From an uncultured Blastocatellia bacterium (lineage in GTDB: Bacteria > Acidobacteriota > Blastocatellia > Chloracidobacteriales > Chloracidobacteriaceae): a stretch of 64,000 nt of DNA. Position numbers and translations under genes: made by a program. The notes beneath the pieces were generated by a model. It saw only the letters and a list, made by a program, of their open reading frames with translations. It was not told the origin of the DNA and did not search any database. The stretch spans positions 1 to 64,000 of the forward strand of contig CALGZC010000056.1 in NCBI GenBank assembly GCA_937934745.1. Direction: 5' to 3'. Below are positions 46,694-55,919 of this stretch, piece after piece. Numbering within the stretch: the stretch's first letter is position 1; each line of letters opens with the position of its first letter.

Positions 46694-48187
46694 TTAGCCC
46701 TGCGCGCGCGCCAGGACAAACTCCACGAGGGTTGCCACGCCGAAACCGGTCGGGCCCTTAGGCAGGTGGGGCTTGTTTTCCGGGTTCCAGGCAACGTTGG
46801 CAATATCCAGGTGCGCCCACGGGACATCACCGGCGAACTCACGCAAAAACCACGCGGCCGTAATACTGCCGGCATACTTACCACCGACGTTCTTGATGTC
46901 AGCAATGTCGCTTTTGATCTGCTCACGGTACTCCATGTCCAATGGCAGCGGCCACACACGTTCATCGGCAGCACGGGCAGCCGCTTGCAAAGCTTCGACC
47001 ATCACCGGGTGGTGGCTGAAGAGTCCGGCATAACGCAGCCCCAAGGCAACCGCAATCGCACCGGTCAGTGTCGCCACGTCAACCATGCAGGTCGCACCCA
47101 GTCGCCGCGCGTATGCCATGGCGTCGCAGAGCAGCAAACGTCCTTCGGCGTCGGTGTTAATGATCTCCACGGTCTTACCGAGCATTGTCCGCACAACGTC
47201 GCCGGGGCGGGCGGCCTTGCCGGAAGGCATGTTTTCACAGCTTGGGACGATCCCGAGGACGTTGACGCGCGGTTTGAGTTGGGCAATGGCCTGCATCGCC
47301 CCCAAGACCGCTGCGCCGCCGGCCATGTCGTACTTCATCTTTTCCATGTTCTCGGCCGGCTTGAGTGAGATGCCCCCGGTGTCGAACGTAATGCCCTTGC
47401 CAATCAGGGCAATCGTCTCGCCGCCGGCTGCGCCATCAGGCGGGGTGTAACGTAGGGTGATGAGGCGCGGTTCCTCGGTTGAGCCACGTGCCACGGCCAA
47501 CAGCGCCTCCATGCCCAGATCGCGCATCTTGTCCTCGTTGAGGATGTCAGACTGAAGCCCAACGTCATTGGCCATCTCCTGAGCATGATGCGCAAGCATG
47601 GTCGGTGTCAGACGATTGCTGGGTTCATTGACCAAAAACCGGGCAAAGTTGACGGCTTGCCCAAGAATGGTTCCGCGCTGAATGGCTTCGTCAAGCCGTG
47701 GGTCCTCATCGGAAGTCAATACGTAGAACGCCTCGACCTGGATCGGACTGACATCCTCCGTACGGTAACTGTCCACGGTGAAAAGCGCCAAGTGTGCTCC
47801 CAAGACAGCAGCTTGGGCAAAGACCGCCGGAGCCAGGCTGCCACTGCGCAACATGATGCCAACCCGCTGCCCCGCTTGCGATCCAACACTGCGCATTGCC
47901 GCCGCAACCCCCTCACGGATGGTTTGCGGCGTCAGCTGGTCAGCTTCTCCCAAACCTACCAGCAACAAGCGACTTACATCACCGCCACCCGGCAAGTGAA
48001 GTGTGAGTAGTTGCCCCACTTTGCCGCCCATTTCGGCGGAACCCACCACGGCCCGGAGGCGTTCCTCGGCAGGACGAGGGAATCCGGCAAGCTGACTCAG
48101 ATCAGCTGCATCGGTGGTAAATACGGGGATGAGGAGTGTATCTACGGCTGTATCGGTCGGCGACCGACGACTGCTGTGCAAGGTCAT
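46694..48187 (-). CDS. pepA: leucyl aminopeptidase (M17)
   Basis: The 497-residue cytoplasmic exopeptidase has the C-terminal catalytic domain with LIGKGITFDTGGISLKP, KYDMAGGAAVLGAM and the invariant NTDAEGRLLLCDAMAYA motif that binds the two metal ions. The N-terminal M17 domain occupies residues ~1-165. It removes N-terminal residues, especially leucine. Its stop codon (TAA at 46694-46696) begins immediately after the stop of the ThiF-like gene on the other strand. Confidence 0.95.
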   Translation of the reverse strand: MTLHSSRRSPTDTAVDTLLIPVFTTDAADLSQLAGFPRPAEERLRAVVGSAEMGGKVGQLLTLHLPGGGDVSRLLLVGLGEADQLTPQTIREGVAAAMRSVGSQAGQRVGIMLRSGSLAPAVFAQAAVLGAHLALFTVDSYRTEDVSPIQVEAFYVLTSDEDPRLDEAIQRGTILGQAVNFARFLVNEPSNRLTPTMLAHHAQEMANDVGLQSDILNEDKMRDLGMEALLAVARGSTEEPRLITLRYTPPDGAAGGETIALIGKGITFDTGGISLKPAENMEKMKYDMAGGAAVLGAMQAIAQLKPRVNVLGIVPSCENMPSGKAARPGDVVRTMLGKTVEIINTDAEGRLLLCDAMAYARRLGATCMVDVATLTGAIAVALGLRYAGLFSHHPVMVEALQAAARAADERVWPLPLDMEYREQIKSDIADIKNVGGKYAGSITAAWFLREFAGDVPWAHLDIANVAWNPENKPHLPKGPTGFGVATLVEFVLARAQG

Positions 48188-48336
48188 GACGGATGTCGCT
48201 CCACAGAGAATACGATAGGGTAGTCGGCAGCTTTTGATTTTGCACAGGCGGCTGTGTTATAGCGATACTGTCACGTTGGGTGCGCCGATAACCTGTCAGT
48301 GGTGTTGCTTTGACCTAACCCGCTCCACAATGTTCA

Positions 48337-49569
48337 ATGTACGTCCAACCGGGCAATAAAAACGCTGCACCGACTAAGTTCAAACGACCGGTCCTGGAAT
48401 GGTATCTGATTTCCCGCCGGACGTTTTATCAAGTTGTCGGTGGCTTTCTATTCCTGGTTGCTGCAATTGCCGGGCTGTATTTTTGGAAACGCCATCAAGA
48501 TGCAATTGCCAGCGAGTTTGAAACCCAAGCTGCCCGTTTAGTACAAGTCGTCGGCGAGGTTTCCATCAAACGCGCCCGGACCAATCAAATTGAGCGGGCA
48601 ACAACCAATGCCCAGCTTGAGCCGGGCGATGTCATCATCACAGCCTCCGATGGGTCGGCCGTTATTCAGTACGTTGACCGCAGCGTGCTGAAGATGAAAC
48701 AAGACTCAACGGTGATCATCCAGCAAAATGCGAAAAACAGCAAAACCGACCAGCAGATTGTCCGCAACCGCGTCGAAGGTGGGACGGTCAATATCAGTAC
48801 GGGCGCGCTCCTCACCCCTGGGGACATTAACGAGCTGGCAGCCAAGGGCGTTAAGTTGAGTCCGGCGCAAAACACCAGTGCCGAAGTCAGTGTGATCGGC
48901 GACCAGACACAGGCACAGGTTGAGCGTGGTGAACTGCGCGCCACGACCGACCGCGGCGTCACAGAAAGTATTTCCGCCCAAACCGGCGTGACCTTCCAGG
49001 ATGGGCAAAAACTGGGGCAGTACACACTTCTGACGGCACCGCGTTTGACCACACCTGCGAACGCCCGCATTCTGCCTGCTGAATACGGCAAGCCCCTACC
49101 GGTCGCCTTTGCCTGGAATAAAGTCGCGGAAGCCACACAGTATCAACTGCAACTGGCCGACTCACAGTACTTCCTGAACCGAGCACTCATTTTCGAGAAA
49201 GACACCGATGCGACCACCCTGACCTACCACTTTCCACAGGGCGGCACCTACTGGTGGCGAGTACGTGCGCTCGGCCGCAACGGTCAGCCAGGCGTCTGGA
49301 GTGAGGAGTTCCGCCTGACAATTATTCCACGCGAACCGGGGGGTGAAGCCCAGCCCATCTACATCGGAAATGTTAGAGTTTCGCGCGAAGCATCTGGAGT
49401 GTACAAGGTTTCCGGCCAAACCGAGCCAGGGGCCGAGATTCGCATCAACGGGCGCACGGCACCGGTCAACAGCGAAGGTCAGTTTTCCCTCGTCCTTCCT
49501 GGACAAACCTTTCGGATCGTAGCCTCTGACGCCCGTGGTCGGCACGGTGAAAAAGTTGTCACGAACTAA
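48337..49569 (+). CDS. membrane-anchored FecR-domain protein
   Basis: The 410-residue protein has one N-terminal membrane helix (VVGGFLFLVAAIAGLYFW, about residues 32-50), then a FecR/LysM-associated beta domain. Its strands are GEVSIKRA, LEPGDVIITASDGSAVIQYVD and LKMKQDSTVIIQQ, ending VERGELRATTD. The central part is a fibronectin-like beta region with YQLQLADSQYF and GGTYWWRVRA. The tail has EPGAEIRINGRTAPVNSEG, a carboxypeptidase-regulatory-like strand set. FecR proteins are often periplasmic structural or sensor proteins. It stands alone between pepA and mreB. Confidence 0.82.
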   Translation: MYVQPGNKNAAPTKFKRPVLEWYLISRRTFYQVVGGFLFLVAAIAGLYFWKRHQDAIASEFETQAARLVQVVGEVSIKRARTNQIERATTNAQLEPGDVIITASDGSAVIQYVDRSVLKMKQDSTVIIQQNAKNSKTDQQIVRNRVEGGTVNISTGALLTPGDINELAAKGVKLSPAQNTSAEVSVIGDQTQAQVERGELRATTDRGVTESISAQTGVTFQDGQKLGQYTLLTAPRLTTPANARILPAEYGKPLPVAFAWNKVAEATQYQLQLADSQYFLNRALIFEKDTDATTLTYHFPQGGTYWWRVRALGRNGQPGVWSEEFRLTIIPREPGGEAQPIYIGNVRVSREASGVYKVSGQTEPGAEIRINGRTAPVNSEGQFSLVLPGQTFRIVASDARGRHGEKVVTN

Positions 49570-49812
49570 AAAGCCTCAGGCGTGACAGCCGAGGATAATG
49601 GGTATATCATCCGCTTCGGGCAAAATTGTACCCACCGGTTTGGCTTCCTTGACAAGCGGCCAAAAGTGAACAACGTTTTGTCAGCAATCTGAACGCTGTC
49701 GAGTGCCTGCCGTAAGGCGTGCTAACATGTAGCTATAGCGGTAGGCGCGGGGTGTGTGTTTGCCCGTAACTTTGTGAATCTGTCTGGTGGATTGATTCTG
49801 CTGACCCCTCAA

Positions 49813-50868
49813 ATGAAACTGCGCTCAATCTTCAACTATTTCTCTAACGACCTGGCGATTGACCTCGGAACAGCCAACACCTTGGTTTATGCCAAGGGTC
49901 GTGGCGTTGTTGTCAGTGAGCCGTCTATCGTCGCCATCAACAAGATTACGCATCAAGTTGAAGCCGTCGGGAAGGAGGCCAAGGAGATGATCGGACGAAC
50001 GCCCGGCAACATTGTGGCGATTCGTCCGATGAAGGACGGTGTCATTGCTGACTTTGAAGTCACCGAGCGGATGTTACAACACTTTATCCGCCGCGCCCAC
50101 AACGGCAAATCCTGGGTTTCTCCGCGGGTCGTCATCGGTGTACCGGGAGAGATTACGCAGGTTGAGCTGCGCGCGGTTGAAGATGCCGCGTACCGGGCGC
50201 GGGCGGCGGAAGTGTACCTCGTCGAAGAAGCCATGGCAGCCGCCATCGGCGCAGGCCTCCCCATTACCGAGCCGTACGGTAACATGATTGTTGACATCGG
50301 TGGCGGTACGACCGACATCGCGGTGATCTCACTGTCGGGCATCGTTTATTCGCGGGCCGTCCGAGTCGCCGGCAATGAACTTGACGAGGCGATTGCCCAA
50401 TTTATCAAACGGAAGTACAACCTACTGATCGGTGAACGAACGGCCGAACAGGTCAAGATTGAACTCGGTTCGGCATATCGTTTGGAAGAACGGCTCACCA
50501 TGGAGATTCGCGGCCGCGACCTCATTGAGGGCATCCCAAAAACAATCTCCATTACGGATGATGAGGTCCGCGAAGCCATGACCGAACCGATCACCACGAT
50601 TGTCAATGCTGTGCGCGTTGCCTTGGAGCGTACCCCGCCGGAACTCTCGGCGGATATTGCCGACCGGGGGATTGTGCTCACCGGAGGCGGGGCGCTACTC
50701 AAGGGGCTTGATAAGCTCCTGATGAAAGAAACACGTGTACCGGTCACATTGGCGGAAAATCCACTCTCCTCCGTTGTCCTTGGCACGGGTAAGATGTTGG
50801 GTGATTTTGAACTGCTCAAGCGCGTCAGCTTGGGCGGCGCTTACGCTAAGCACTTCGTCGCCAACTAG
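49813..50868 (+). CDS. mreB: rod shape-determining protein MreB
   Basis: The 351-residue actin homologue has the phosphate-1 loop DLGTANTLVYAKGRGVVV, phosphate-2 VDIGGGTTDIAVISL and the adenosine motif GIVLTGGGALLKGLD. It forms membrane filaments that direct lateral wall synthesis. ATG 49813 is chosen because the conserved protein begins MKLRSIFNYFSND. The frame opens at 49756, but that extra stretch has no homology I know. No strong Shine-Dalgarno site precedes either start. mreC follows after 12 bases. Confidence 0.96.
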   Translation: MKLRSIFNYFSNDLAIDLGTANTLVYAKGRGVVVSEPSIVAINKITHQVEAVGKEAKEMIGRTPGNIVAIRPMKDGVIADFEVTERMLQHFIRRAHNGKSWVSPRVVIGVPGEITQVELRAVEDAAYRARAAEVYLVEEAMAAAIGAGLPITEPYGNMIVDIGGGTTDIAVISLSGIVYSRAVRVAGNELDEAIAQFIKRKYNLLIGERTAEQVKIELGSAYRLEERLTMEIRGRDLIEGIPKTISITDDEVREAMTEPITTIVNAVRVALERTPPELSADIADRGIVLTGGGALLKGLDKLLMKETRVPVTLAENPLSSVVLGTGKMLGDFELLKRVSLGGAYAKHFVAN

Positions 50869-50880
50869 AGGGGGCAAACC

Positions 50881-51777
50881 ATGTCGGGTCTGCCTCCACC
50901 GTTGCAGAAACTTGATCCATCCCGCCGCGTGGCTTTGCTGGTGGGCAGCCTTTTGCTGGCCCAGTTTCTCCTGATGTCGCTCCATGCGCGCGCGCGCAGC
51001 CTGGGGCAAAGCCTTCCCCGGACAACTCTCATCACCCTGCTTCAGCCAATACAAACGGCAACAGATGCAGTGGTGACGGCGCTAGTCACCGTGTGGCGAG
51101 GGTACGTGGACCTGCGCCGCGTCTACGTGGACAACCACCGCCTGCGCGAGGAAAACGATCGGCTACGGCTGGCATTGGTCGAACGCGAGCAGGAGGCGCT
51201 CGATGGACGGCGCTTACGTGACATGCTGGCGCTTAAGCAGTCGTCGCCGGCGCCGACTGTGATTGCCAATGTGATCGGAGGTGACGGAACACCTTGGTTT
51301 CGGCAAGTGACCCTAGACAAAGGGTCGTTGGATGGGGTGCAGCTCAATGCACCGGTTGTCACGCCCCAGGGGCTTGTGGGACGGGTCGTGGCCGTTGGTC
51401 CGACGGCTTCCATTGTGCAAACGATTGCCGATGGACAAGCCGGGCTGGGTGCCACGCTGGCCGTTTCCCGAGTCAATGGTGAACTGCGCGGGCAAAACCA
51501 ACCACTGTGCCGCCTGGACAATGTTCCCGGACTCACCGAGGTCAACAACGGTGAGTTGGTGCTCACCAGCGGACTCGACGGTGTGTATCCCAAGGGCTTG
51601 ATTATTGGAACGGTTGAGACGGTTGACCGCGCTGCCGGTGCCGGTGTCCACCGGATCTTCGTTCGCCCGGCCGCACCGCTGGAGCGTCTGGAAGAGGTTG
51701 CCGTTCTGCCCCCGATGCTGCGGGTGACAATCACAGAATCACCACGCTCTCTCCCACCCAAGTCACCGGCAAAATAG
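50881..51777 (+). CDS. mreC: rod shape-determining protein MreC
   Basis: The 298-residue protein has an N-terminal membrane helix (VALLVGSLLLAQFLLMSL), a coiled coil at residues ~78-115 (DNHRLREENDRLRLALVERE), and a periplasmic double beta-barrel with WFRQVTLDKGSLDGVQLNAPVV and LTSGLDGVYPKGLIIGTVE. It links the MreB cytoskeleton to the wall synthases PBP2 and RodA. A short Pro/Ser C-terminus follows. The gene is in order with mreB and mreD. Confidence 0.95.
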   Translation: MSGLPPPLQKLDPSRRVALLVGSLLLAQFLLMSLHARARSLGQSLPRTTLITLLQPIQTATDAVVTALVTVWRGYVDLRRVYVDNHRLREENDRLRLALVEREQEALDGRRLRDMLALKQSSPAPTVIANVIGGDGTPWFRQVTLDKGSLDGVQLNAPVVTPQGLVGRVVAVGPTASIVQTIADGQAGLGATLAVSRVNGELRGQNQPLCRLDNVPGLTEVNNGELVLTSGLDGVYPKGLIIGTVETVDRAAGAGVHRIFVRPAAPLERLEEVAVLPPMLRVTITESPRSLPPKSPAK

Positions 51778-51824
51778 GCTTCACCGACGAGCAGATCCAC
51801 AAGCATACCAAGCCAAACGCCGTC

Positions 51825-52436
51825 ATGCTTCCCTACTATGCTATGCGCCAATCAGTGCCCCAGCGCCGTTCAAGCGCTCAACGGCTCCCACTTGAGCTAG
51901 GAGCAACTGCACGGATAACGTTGGCGCTCGGTCTGATAGTGGTCCTACAAAGCGTTCTTGTCCGCCTGCCGCACATCGGCTTTGTGTTTGAATATGTAGA
52001 CTTTGTTTTGATTCTGACCGTTTTTGTCGGCGTGCAACCTACGGCGCTGCGGGCGGCGTTGGTCGGCCTGACGGGTGGGCTGTTGCAGGACCTGTTGTGG
52101 GGTGTGCTGTATGGCGCGAGCGGTTTTACAAAAACGCTGATCGGCTACCTGCTCGCCGTCACCAGCATGAAGTTTTCACTCGACAGTCGCATCACACGCC
52201 TGCTGGTTCTGTCGCTTGCCTCGGTCGTCAACACCGGCTTGTTTGCCTTCTTTCTGTACTTTTTCTCAAGCCTGTCGTCGGAGACAACATTTCGGGATGT
52301 TGTCCGCATTGGCATGCTTGCTTTGCTTGGCAATAGCCTGGCCGGCTTGGTACTTTTTCCGTTGGGCGATCGCTGGTTAGGCAAGTGGATCGCCGTGCGC
52401 AGCACCGACGAGCCGATTGCGCCGCGCGCTTTTTAG
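51825..52436 (+). CDS. mreD: rod shape-determining protein MreD
   Basis: The 203-residue protein has five to six hydrophobic helices and the typical VGLTGGLLQDLLWG segment. Its N-terminus is extended and basic by about 25 residues. MreD is an integral partner of MreC in the elongasome. The start is ATG 51825, 47 bases after mreC; a second ATG lies at 51840. Confidence 0.88.
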   Translation: MLPYYAMRQSVPQRRSSAQRLPLELGATARITLALGLIVVLQSVLVRLPHIGFVFEYVDFVLILTVFVGVQPTALRAALVGLTGGLLQDLLWGVLYGASGFTKTLIGYLLAVTSMKFSLDSRITRLLVLSLASVVNTGLFAFFLYFFSSLSSETTFRDVVRIGMLALLGNSLAGLVLFPLGDRWLGKWIAVRSTDEPIAPRAF

Positions 52437-52478
52437 TGCGCCTTTGAGTTCACCCCGCCTGTGCGTCACCTGTCTGCT

Positions 52479-54398
52479 ATGACGCCGCGTTTTCCACCGT
52501 CAGGTCCACCCGCTAGCTTCAATCCCCGTCTCCGCCTCTTGACGCTGAAAGCTGGCGTCGTAGTGGCCTTTGTTGTCTTGGCGCTCCGCCTATGGAGCAT
52601 GCAGGTGGTTCACCACGAAAGTTATGTCAAGCAGGCCGAAAACAACCGCGAGCGCAAAATTCCAATTGCAGCGCCGCGCGGGAATATCCTCGACCGATAT
52701 GGGAATGTCCTGGTGGATAGCCGCCCGACGTTTAGTTTGATGGTCAACCGCGAAGACATCCAGGATGAAGCAGAAACCTTGCGGATTCTCGAGGAAGAGT
52801 TTGGCGTCGCACCGGAATATGCCCGTCAGCAACTTAATTCACTGGCGGCACGGACGCGCCCCGTTGAAGTCAAATCTAACATTAGTGATGTGGATCGCGC
52901 CAAGGTAGCGGTGTTGGATTATGAGCACCCGGAGTTTTCGGTTGAGCTGCGTCCACAACGCAAGTATCCGCACGGCGAGTTGGCCTGTCACGTTCTTGGC
53001 TATGTGACAGAAGTCAGCGAAGCGCAGCTCAAGCGGCCGGAGTTCGATTACTGTCGCCCGGGCGACAAAGTTGGGCAAGCCGGTCTCGAACGCTTTTACA
53101 ACCGGATTCTGATGGGGCGTGACGGCTACCGGCGCATCATTGTGGATAGCCGAGGGCGTTTTGTGCGGGAGCTTGAAGTCGTCCCGCCCGTGCCGGGACA
53201 AGACATTGTGACGACACTAGACCTTGATCTACAGCGTGTCGCTGAAGCCCGCCTCAAGGCGCTCAAGCTAGACGGGACGATTGCCGTCATGGACCCGCGC
53301 AACGGCGAAATGCTGGCGCTGGCCTCGATGCCGGGGTACGATCCAAACCTGTTTGCAGCAGGGATTTCGCGTGCCGACTACGCACGATATGCCAACGACA
53401 AGCATAAGCCGCTGCGCAACCGCGCGATTCAAGATATTTACCCGCCCGGCTCGACTTGGAAGATCATCCTGGCCGTGGCGGCCATGCGCGCCAACGTGCT
53501 CAAGCCGACCGACCGTTTTCTGTGCGGTGGAGGCATCAATGTCGGTGGGCGGCATGTGCGCTGCATGGGCAGTCACGGGATGCCGCCACTGCCGTATGCC
53601 ATTGCCAGGTCCTGTGATGGCTGGTTTTATCGGCTGGGGATTAAGCTCGGTCTGGATAATCTGCGCACATACGCCTCGGAGTTGGGTGCCGGAGAGTACA
53701 CCGGCATTGACTTGCCAAATGAGTTCAAGGGCTACATTCCAAGTCTGGAACTCAAAGCCGCGACTGTACGGCGCACGATGCCGAATGCAACGCCCGCCCA
53801 ATATCGCTGGACGGATGCCGACTCGGTCTATGCCTCCATCGGGCAGGCTATGGTGCGTCCAACCCCGCTACAGATGCTACGGTCGGTGGCCGGCATCGCC
53901 ATGCGGGGTGAGTTCCACACACCGCATTTCCTCCTCGAGGCGCGGCCGACAAGCGAGCTGCCACGTGTGACCTTCAACGACCAGGTCAAGCGTATCGAAC
54001 TGCCGGACGAGTACTGGGAGGCGGTCATTGAAGGTATGTGGGGGGCAGTCAATGCCGGCGGAACGGCGGCCGGCTCGGCCATCCGTGATCCGGAGACCGG
54101 CTTTGAGATGTGCGGCAAGACCGGGACAGCCCAGGTTGTGAGTAAGCTCAAAGCCTCGAAACTTGAAGAACGTGACCACTCATGGTTTGTGGGTTTCGGA
54201 CCGCGGAAGCACCCGGAAATTGCTGCCATTTCACTCGTGGAACACGGTGGCTTCGGAGCGCGGACTTCTGCGCCGAACGTCAAGGCAGTTTTTGAAGCTT
54301 GGTTGAAAAAGAAGAAAGGGTTGCCGGTCACCGTTGAGTCGGCAGATGACAACCCGGGACGACCGGCGCCAAACAGCTGGTCAACAAACCATCCCTGA
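52479..54398 (+). CDS. mrdA: penicillin-binding protein 2 (elongasome transpeptidase)
   Basis: The 639-residue class B PBP has an N-terminal membrane helix (about residues 15-38) and the PBP dimer domain (APRGNILDRYGNVLVDSRPT). The transpeptidase follows, with STWK at 325-328, SCD at 378-380 and KTGTAQ beginning at 547. SCD in place of SxN is normal for PBP2. It cross-links peptidoglycan during elongation with RodA, whose gene follows after nine bases. ATG 52479 is preferred over GTG 52461. Confidence 0.95.
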   Translation: MTPRFPPSGPPASFNPRLRLLTLKAGVVVAFVVLALRLWSMQVVHHESYVKQAENNRERKIPIAAPRGNILDRYGNVLVDSRPTFSLMVNREDIQDEAETLRILEEEFGVAPEYARQQLNSLAARTRPVEVKSNISDVDRAKVAVLDYEHPEFSVELRPQRKYPHGELACHVLGYVTEVSEAQLKRPEFDYCRPGDKVGQAGLERFYNRILMGRDGYRRIIVDSRGRFVRELEVVPPVPGQDIVTTLDLDLQRVAEARLKALKLDGTIAVMDPRNGEMLALASMPGYDPNLFAAGISRADYARYANDKHKPLRNRAIQDIYPPGSTWKIILAVAAMRANVLKPTDRFLCGGGINVGGRHVRCMGSHGMPPLPYAIARSCDGWFYRLGIKLGLDNLRTYASELGAGEYTGIDLPNEFKGYIPSLELKAATVRRTMPNATPAQYRWTDADSVYASIGQAMVRPTPLQMLRSVAGIAMRGEFHTPHFLLEARPTSELPRVTFNDQVKRIELPDEYWEAVIEGMWGAVNAGGTAAGSAIRDPETGFEMCGKTGTAQVVSKLKASKLEERDHSWFVGFGPRKHPEIAAISLVEHGGFGARTSAPNVKAVFEAWLKKKKGLPVTVESADDNPGRPAPNSWSTNHP

Positions 54399-54407
54399 GA
54401 GAGCGAC

Positions 54408-55553
54408 ATGCAAGAGCGGCGGTGGCGTGATTTTGACTGGTCATTACTGATAGCCATGACGCTGTTGTGTACTGTTGGCATCGTCGCGCTCTACAGCACC
54501 AATGCCGCACCTGGCGGTGGCACAGAATGGCACCAGAAGTTCTGGTTCAAACAGTTGGTGTGGTGTGGCATTGGCTACCTTGCCTTTTTCTGGGTGTCGC
54601 GCGTGAGTTTTCAGCGGGTGTTTGATGCGGCACCCTACGTCTATGCAGTCACCATCCTCCTCCTAATGGTTGTTCTGTTCGTCGGCGTCAAAATCAACGG
54701 CCAGCGATGCTGGATCCGCCTCGGGCCGGTGGGGACCGTGCAGCCTTCAGAATTCGCCAAGTTAGGGACAATTTTGTTGGCGGCGCGCATCCTGCGTCCG
54801 CTCGGGCCGGAAGGGGTAACGTGGCGGCAACTGGCGCTGGTGCTGGGGGTGGTTTTGCTGCCGGTGGGTCTGATTCTCAAACAACCTGACGCCGGAACGG
54901 CGTTGACCTTTTTTCCGCCGATTGCCGTGCTGATCTTTCTCAGTGGCATCCCTGCCCGGTGGGTTGTTGCGGCAATCGTGACGGGCGTGCTTGTAGGGCC
55001 ACTGCTGTTTGCCTTTATGCTGGAGCCGCGCCTTAAGCAGTACCAGCGCGACCGTATCAACGTGACGTGGAACGCTATCTTTCACCCCGAACGACTTCAG
55101 GATCGCCAGACGCGCGAGGGGTTCGGCTACCAGACGCTGCAATCCATGATTGCGGTCGGCTCAGGGGGCATTTTAGGCAAGGGCTTTCGGGGTGGCACGC
55201 AAAGCCAAGGGGGTTTCATTCCTGAGCACCACTCGGATTTTATTGCCTCCGTGATTGCCGAAGAGTTCGGGCTGGTAGGTTCTCTCGGTGTTCTTGCACT
55301 GCTTCTTTTCGTCATACTACACTCTGCTAATGTTGCGGGACGTTCACGAGAACGATTTGCAATGCTCGTTCTTGCCGGCTACATGGCGCTGTTAGCGTCT
55401 CATGTCATCATCAACTTTGGGATGGTGGTTGGTTTATTGCCGATTATGGGCATCCCTCTACCGTTGCTGAGCGCCGGCGGTTCGTCGTTGTTGATGACGT
55501 TCGTGAGTTTGGGCCTGGTGGCGAACGTACACGCAAGGCGTTTCTCAAACTAA
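54408..55553 (+). CDS. rodA: peptidoglycan glycosyltransferase RodA (SEDS family)
   Basis: The 381-residue polytopic protein has about ten membrane helices. SEDS motifs include VGTVQPSEFAKLG, the LKQPDAGTALTFFP segment carrying the key aspartate, and HSDFIASVIAEEFGLVG and GIPLPLLSAGGSSLLM. It polymerises lipid II into glycan strands together with PBP2. It closes the mre/mrd operon: mreB, mreC, mreD, mrdA and rodA run in one direction with gaps of 9-48 bases. Confidence 0.95.
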   Translation: MQERRWRDFDWSLLIAMTLLCTVGIVALYSTNAAPGGGTEWHQKFWFKQLVWCGIGYLAFFWVSRVSFQRVFDAAPYVYAVTILLLMVVLFVGVKINGQRCWIRLGPVGTVQPSEFAKLGTILLAARILRPLGPEGVTWRQLALVLGVVLLPVGLILKQPDAGTALTFFPPIAVLIFLSGIPARWVVAAIVTGVLVGPLLFAFMLEPRLKQYQRDRINVTWNAIFHPERLQDRQTREGFGYQTLQSMIAVGSGGILGKGFRGGTQSQGGFIPEHHSDFIASVIAEEFGLVGSLGVLALLLFVILHSANVAGRSRERFAMLVLAGYMALLASHVIINFGMVVGLLPIMGIPLPLLSAGGSSLLMTFVSLGLVANVHARRFSN

Positions 55554-55919
55554 CACGTCGTCCTTGGATTCGGTGACTGAACACAAGAACTTTTACGTTC
55601 ATCTTTTCCTGCACAGTCCGTTGCGCCGGCACCGAGGCGTCCGTGCTAGCGTTGCCTGCCTTAACCGGCCCCGTGAAAGGATGGTCAGTTGACGGTTCGG
55701 TGCTCATTTTTCGGCGCTCGATTGCGTTTGGACGGCTCCCTAGGTCCCTTGTGGCTTCCCGCAAGCTCACTTGACGGCCGTGCGGCAGGTAGCGCTCCAG
55801 TACGGCAGGCGCCGGTGTGTGGCGGCGTCGGCGATGCGCCGCGGCAGACTCAGGCGCCAGCTCTGGCGCGGGTTGACCCGCCGGCCCGATCGGAAAACTT
55901 TTGAGGAATTGCCCCGATT
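55554..55919. other. intergenic region before the ribonuclease gene
   Basis: About 366 bases separate rodA from the ribonuclease gene. An open frame at 55689-55904 has no recognisable domain and a Pro/Ala/Arg-rich composition, so it is not called. GAGGA at 55905-55909 serves the downstream ATG. No clear terminator was found for the mre operon. Confidence 0.5.

Noticed and set aside
55689-55904. 71-codon frame ahead of the ribonuclease gene
   Set aside because: Its composition is Pro/Ala/Arg-rich without any domain, and the GAGGA at its end belongs to the ribonuclease start.
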